Shown: positions 59,040 through 64,000 of the stretch, one piece after another
Layout of the letters: every line of letters begins with the position of its first letter
Numbering within the stretch: position 1 is the first letter of the stretch
Made by a program: the position numbers and the translations under genes
Notes under the pieces: generated by a model
Seen by the model: only the letters and a program-made list of their open reading frames with translations
Databases searched by the model: none
Told to the model about the DNA's origin: nothing
Source of the DNA: Hordeum vulgare subsp. vulgare
Taxonomy: Eukaryota > Streptophyta > Magnoliopsida > Poales > Poaceae
Assembly: GCF_904849725.1 (NCBI RefSeq)
Contig: NC_058518.1
Coordinates: 411,191,081 to 411,255,080 of the forward strand
Direction: 5' to 3'
Length of the DNA: 64,000 bases

Positions 59040-62000
59040 CTAAGACTTTTTCAGCAACTTTTCGAGCTCCTCCTCCGAGCTGAGGGTGTTTTGCGGGTGT
59101 TTGAAAAGCTTTGCTGCGATGTACTTGCGGAAGTTGAACAACGAAGTTGTGTCGTGATCATACACATCAACAAAGAAAAAACACATGTTTAGATACTACT
59201 AGCAAAAAATAGGGAAAGCTAGTGTGTCCGCAACAGAGATTACGCAACACATATTTCACAAAAAAATGAGTAGCAAGAAAGAGGAAAGGCAAAGTCATAC
59301 TGTGTTGAATGGCTTTAACCCCTTTGTAGTTAAATTCTCCATGTATAGAATAGCAAACAAGCCGCAATCAAATCTGCCAGGGGAAAAGTTGGAGAAAAAT
59401 GAGATCACATATATGAAATAAAAAGTTGCCATAAATAATGTATAATCGCGGAAAACACTACGTTGTTGACTGTTGTGGGTAGCCCGATGGATTGAAGAGC
59501 TCAAACTTGTCAAGATCATGCTTCCATGGGTTTCTTTCCCTCACCAGAGTTTTGAAGTTCTCTATCTGCAAAAATGCAGGTTGGTTGCTTCCGAAACATT
59601 GATTTGAAAAAAAACATGGTGAATAAAGAAGAAAGCAAATGCTACCCCATACCAAATTGCAACAAGGCTTCTCGAGGATGCTGACATAGTCAGAGTCTTG
59701 ACTGTTGGAGTCGAACACGTTGAACTGTTTATGCATCAAGTTTACAACGACAAGCGCCCAATGGTCTTGTTTCACAATGGTGAAGAACAACTGCAAAATG
59801 AATTAAAACTGGGTCACGCTAGTTGGATGTAGCCGTGGATTGCCATGTGATCTACCCACGTGATCCGTTAACTTCACAACATATATGTAGTTGCAGTATT
59901 TTGTGCAGCAAAGCTCTAGTTCCAATATTTTTTTTGCAGCACGGTTTTTTAGTTAAATAGGATCGCATAGATGGTTAACAGGATCGACGGCGGTGGTGTG
60001 GGTCGGTTGGTGTTGTCATGGGGGACGCTGGCTGATCTGTGGCGGCCTGGTGCTGTCATGCATATCGTGGAGTTGCAGAAAGCATATGCAGCTTCTGAAT
60101 ACTACTGCCGTGACTCCACACACTGGATGCTATCTACTGGTTTCAATGCAGGTTTGTAAATTATTTTAGTTTCTGCCGGTTTAATGAAAACTAGCATATT
60201 TCTGTAGGATTTTCACTTTTCATGCATGTGTTGTGTGAAACAACTTCGCTATGAGCACGGCTCGGATGATGTTCAAACACTATATATGATCAACAACAAC
60301 AGAAGCAAAAAGTTTTTTAAAAAGTCACAGCATGTCAAGGCAGAAGCACATTTTAAACTTTTTTAGTTGGAGAATTAGTTGCATCATTTTTAATTGCAGA
60401 ATTGGTGTTGTTGTAGTTATTTCTGCAACGGTGGTAGAATTTTTTCGCAACGGTGGTCTAGTTGTAGAAATTTTCTGCAACAAATGTCATGATGCAGAAA
60501 TTTTTAAAACTTTATTTTCTGCACAACAAGGTAGAAAAAATTATTGCAATGTAGACAAAACATCGGAAGCAATGAACAAAAAGCCTTACTTGATCAGATT
60601 TGGCAATGTCGTTCTTCTCACAGGCCCTTTTCAAATCTTTGGTGCATGAATTTGGATTGAATGAACTTGGGTCCACACTGAGTTTTGACTGTATACATAA
60701 GCAAAAACATCACAACAAACAGAAAGTGAAAAAGGAGTGTGGTTGTCATCTAAAACATACTATGTTGCGTTGCAAAAATCTCAAGTGACAACAATAGGGA
60801 AAAAGATGGATAGTTAACTCACAGCAACATGCGGTGAGAATGCAAACTTCCTAGGCTTGCTTGAGCTGTACAAGTGCTCAATGTTGAAACTTTCAATATA
60901 GAGTGACATCACCTCGTTGTTCACATGAGCCCGCTTTTTGAGCCCGTTGCTGAAATGTTTGAATGAAATGTCGAAACCACCTATCCTTATGAACGAAGGG
61001 CTAATTTTTTACAAGGTAGGACAGAAACTTGGTTAGTAGTTGTGAAACTATTGCTCTGGTTTATTTTATCTCAGCACACAAAAAAGAAAAAAGGCATGAA
61101 AAGAAACTTACAGTGGCTCGCCTCGGGGTGGGTCCTTTATCTTGTAATTGGTACAACGGTACCTCTGGTATATCGCATCATCCATCGCATCAATTTTTTT
61201 CTTCTTCATTTTCGGCAACTTTGCTGCGGTTGGTTCGGTAGGTGCATCTCTCTGAAGTGTAGGATGCTTCTGATCATGGCCTCGCCCGCTGCTGACTTCA
61301 ACCTGTGCCTCCTCTATTATATCATCAATACAAGCTTCTGCCCAAAAAAATGAAAAAAGAAAGCGGAAAGAAATAGTGAGTAACAATTTTGAATCATACA
61401 TGTGCCGAGTTTCAAAATAAAGAAAAGTGGAGTGACATGTTGCGTAAACAAAAAATTGCAGGAATGACTTAAGAAACCTGCAGGGCCAGTTGATATTGGC
61501 GGGATCCTCGCAAGTGGAGTGACATCATAAACAGGACCGGGTGAAGTGGCAGCAGCAAAAAGGTCATCAAACTTCGGCCTCCTCTCTCGAATCTCCATGA
61601 ATGACTCAATATCAACAGCAGGTGACCTGGGAGGTGATTCAACTTGTGGCACATCCTGAAACAGCAAGGCATCGGGGCTACCAGGTTCAAACAATCCAAA
61701 AGAAGGCCCGTCTTCAAGAGTTCCTGGCCTCCTAATCAAATTCACGCATGGGTAGGATGTGCCGCGAGGCGACATTCATTCAAATTTGTTTGCTTTGCTG
61801 CATATATCTTCTCCCTTTGCATTGCTGAAATCATTTCTAGAGTTGTGCTCACTCTTACTCTTGTGGGGTTGATGGGCAAAATCTGTTTTACCAACTACAA
61901 CTCTTGGATCAACGCTATTTGTGTCATTCAGTTGAGAGGCTTGCTGCATAGATGAGGCTGTGAACGTGCATTGAGGAGTTGATGTAGTAACTTGTACCCT

Positions 62001-63832
62001 GTTTTCATGCTGCTTAGGCTGTTGCGGAGATGAAATATTGACAGTTGCATTGGCAGTTCCTGTAGTACAATCAAGTTGCTTCTACTGTTGCGGAGACGAG
62101 TCACTAGCAGTTGCATTGCACATGCCACGAGCAGGAGCTGCTGGTACATCAAAAGTGACATCTAGGCATTCATGTTTTGCTTCGTCACTCCTAAATCCAG
62201 CTTTCGATGCCTCAGACAACATCAGTCCCATTCGTTTGCGGTAGATGCCCTCCAACAAACTCCCAAATGAGCTCAATGCACCTTTAAGTTCTACAGCATG
62301 GATATCTTTGTGCTTGTTGAATATAGCACGCATGTGTGGGGGCAGCTGGAATGCATAAAAACCAAAAAACATTAGCTACAAAAGTTTTCATATTTTCCAT
62401 CAAGCAAAAAAGAAAAAAGAATGCAAGAAAAGCAGAGAGTTGCAAAAAGAAGAAAATGCAATATGGCTCACCTCTGAATCCTCAAATGTGGGTAGAGGGT
62501 GCAGCCAGTCCTCCAAAGAGCCGCAAACATCATCACCACCCTTCGTGTTTTTTGGAGGTGGCTCATGCACATTCCGCGCTCTGCCATCAGCTTCGTTTGT
62601 ACCACCTTCTGTTGGTTGTTGAGCACCATCAGCATCTCTATTAACGGGAATCTCTGTTGCGGACACACTATCTATGTTGGGTAACTCGGCAAGCTTCTCT
62701 ATGTATGACAGAAACTTGGTTGTTGCGTACGGTGTAGTGGAGCTGAACTGCATTCCAGAAAAGTAAACATATTGAAAAACACTTGGAAAATGTGATAAAA
62801 AAGAATACAAAGTTGCAATTGCAAAAAAATAAAGATGAAGGTATTGTTTCAACAGTTTAAAAAAACAATACTTACAGGGCGCTTCCCGAAACCATCTTCC
62901 ATGGTATCAACTGCAATGACAGCGGTGAAATCGAACTCCTTCACAAAACAAGCCTGTGGTAGAGAATAGTCGATGTTATGATCAACTATGCATCCTCTTG
63001 GGATGTCAATGTGGTCCATGTAAATTATCTACAAAAAAAGAAGAGACGCAGAAGCAACTGTAAAAACCAATATGCTCCGGAAAACATAAAAGGGGTAAGT
63101 TGCGGGAATGAAGGGAAGTACCGGAAGCATTGGTAGACAACCACCAATATGGAATTTTAGTTTGCCTTCATTCCTCTTATCCTGGTATTTCTTAATTTCC
63201 CTCATCGCATCTAACAAAATATTCTCATCCCACTCAAACTCGTGGACAACACTCATGTCTTGCAAACTGTGCAGATATTCCAGAGGCACCATGTTTCCTG
63301 TACCAGGAGCTAGGACCAACGAAAGGCAAAGTAGAATCCATGTCCTATCAATGGTATCCTCATCGTCATCATCAGCATTTGATAAGACAGAAACTGTGGT
63401 TGGTATTGGAGCCCTTTCGCCTTCCAAGTAAATTTCACGAAAATCTACTTTCCCCCTTTTCCCGAATTCAAGTGGCTTGCTTCCACATGGTACATTAAAG
63501 ATCTTCTTAACCAAATCCCTAGTGAGAGGGATTTTCTTGCGGTCAGTTAACCTATGAGACATAAGAAAATCAGCACTTGTTTCAGAAAATAAAATCAGAA
63601 AAAATGAAAAGAAGCAAAAAAACAGCAAACACATACTTGAGCAGCCGCTTCTTGGTATCAATCCTCAGGACTATGAAATCAACAAGCGCCTCTGGAGGAG
63701 GAGGCAAAGGAGAGATATGAAGCAAATCCCCGAAAGAGGGCTTGCTTATGACATCCCTCTTTTTCCCTTTGACGGTGTTGGCTATCTTGCGTAGCCGCTT
63801 TGCTGACCATCGGGTTATATAGATACCCATGC
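59040..63832 (-). CDS. Ulp1-type cysteine protease gene associated with the MULE (5' part may extend past the window)
   Basis: A multi-exon - strand gene. The first visible exon starts at an acceptor (TTTTTGCAG) just before ATG 63830-63828 (MGIYITRWSAKRL) and ends at donor GTATGT near 63638. Exon 2, about 63559-63120, encodes LTDRKKIPLTRDLVKKIF...LLCLSLVLAPGTGN...MREIKKYQDKR, the N-terminal region common in grass Ulp1-like transposon genes. More exons follow near 63010-62877, 62750-62473, 62350-62082, 61775-61480, 61340-61112 and 61000-60825. Exons near 59795-59650, 59565-59462 and 59380-59300 carry the peptidase C48 catalytic set: His in DHWALVVVN, Asp in FNVFDS and Cys in RFDCGLFAILYMEN. 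The C-terminus LEKLLKKS ends at TAG 59042-59040. A TAG at 62084-62082 and a frame problem near 61776 suggest decay, unless spliced around. Active relatives cleave SUMO or similar modifiers. Confidence 0.7.
60390..60530. repeat. Second cluster of TTGCAGAAA/TTCTGCAAC words
   Basis: This lies in an intron of the protease gene. The words 'gttgtagaaattttctgcaaca', 'atgcagaaattttt' and 'ttctgcaacggtgg' occur in both orientations and match the spacer repeats at 58180-58330 in style. Confidence 0.55.
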
Positions 63833-64000
63833 TGCAAAAACAAAAACAAAATGGGAAAACATGAGCTACATAGAGCACGCATAACTGAATTTTCAGAAAA
63901 AACACTGCCTAATTACCATGTCCTCATAAGCTTAAGGAAAAATACAATAAAAAAAATTCAGAAAACATGCAACAAGGTCAATCAAAAAATTCAGAAAACA

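Overview
The window is nuclear DNA from a large-genome grass, most probably a Triticeae cereal (wheat, Aegilops or barley). I recognise LTR sequences typical of that tribe: Ty1/copia BARE-1/WIS/Angela, several Gypsy LTRs beginning TGATACG, a SIRE/Maximus-like LTR, and Thalos-type Stowaway MITEs. The only two ordinary host genes have plant introns, and no bacterial or organellar features are visible.

Layout. 1-2373: 3' end of a Gypsy element with its LTR. 2421-20151: copia element A, into whose 3' LTR a second element of the same superfamily, B (9728-18657), has inserted; the 5-bp target duplications of both can be read. 20152-23613: older repeat debris interrupted by a solo Gypsy LTR (21522-23049, duplication CTCCA). 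23614-35490: an Athila-lineage Gypsy element with a gag-protease frame and no RT or integrase. It is interrupted by a 4.4-kb TG...CA unit flanked by ACAAT (25527-29915, probably a solo LTR of a LARD-class family) and by a 1.4-kb PIF/Harbinger element flanked by TAA (30591-32030). 35491-39794: internal 3' part and 3' LTR of a SIRE/Maximus-like copia element with a decayed extra reading frame. 39795-42300: mixed Gypsy debris.

42.5-54 kb is a low-copy gene island. A five-exon gene on the + strand encodes a TAF1B/Rrn7-like RNA polymerase I initiation factor (42597-46840). A convergent gene on the - strand encodes a 93-residue plant protein of unknown function (coding exons within 49400-52288, with a 5' UTR intron). 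Small transposons are confined to introns and intergenic space here: three Stowaways (two nested), a fold-back element, a Harbinger element flanked by TAA, a 5'-truncated LINE with a 10-bp duplication, and a 182-bp inverted-repeat MITE.

54.5-64 kb looks like one large Mutator-like (MULE) locus. A decayed FAR1/MULE transposase lies on the + strand (55297-57951; FAR1 domain, DDE domain, SWIM finger, two zinc knuckles). It converges on a multi-exon Ulp1-type cysteine protease gene on the - strand (59040 to beyond 63832). This pairing is the most biologically interesting unit in the window, although ULP1-carrying MULEs are already known in plants.

Exon boundaries, target duplications and lesions were read by eye; family names rest on recognition and were not checked by a database search.
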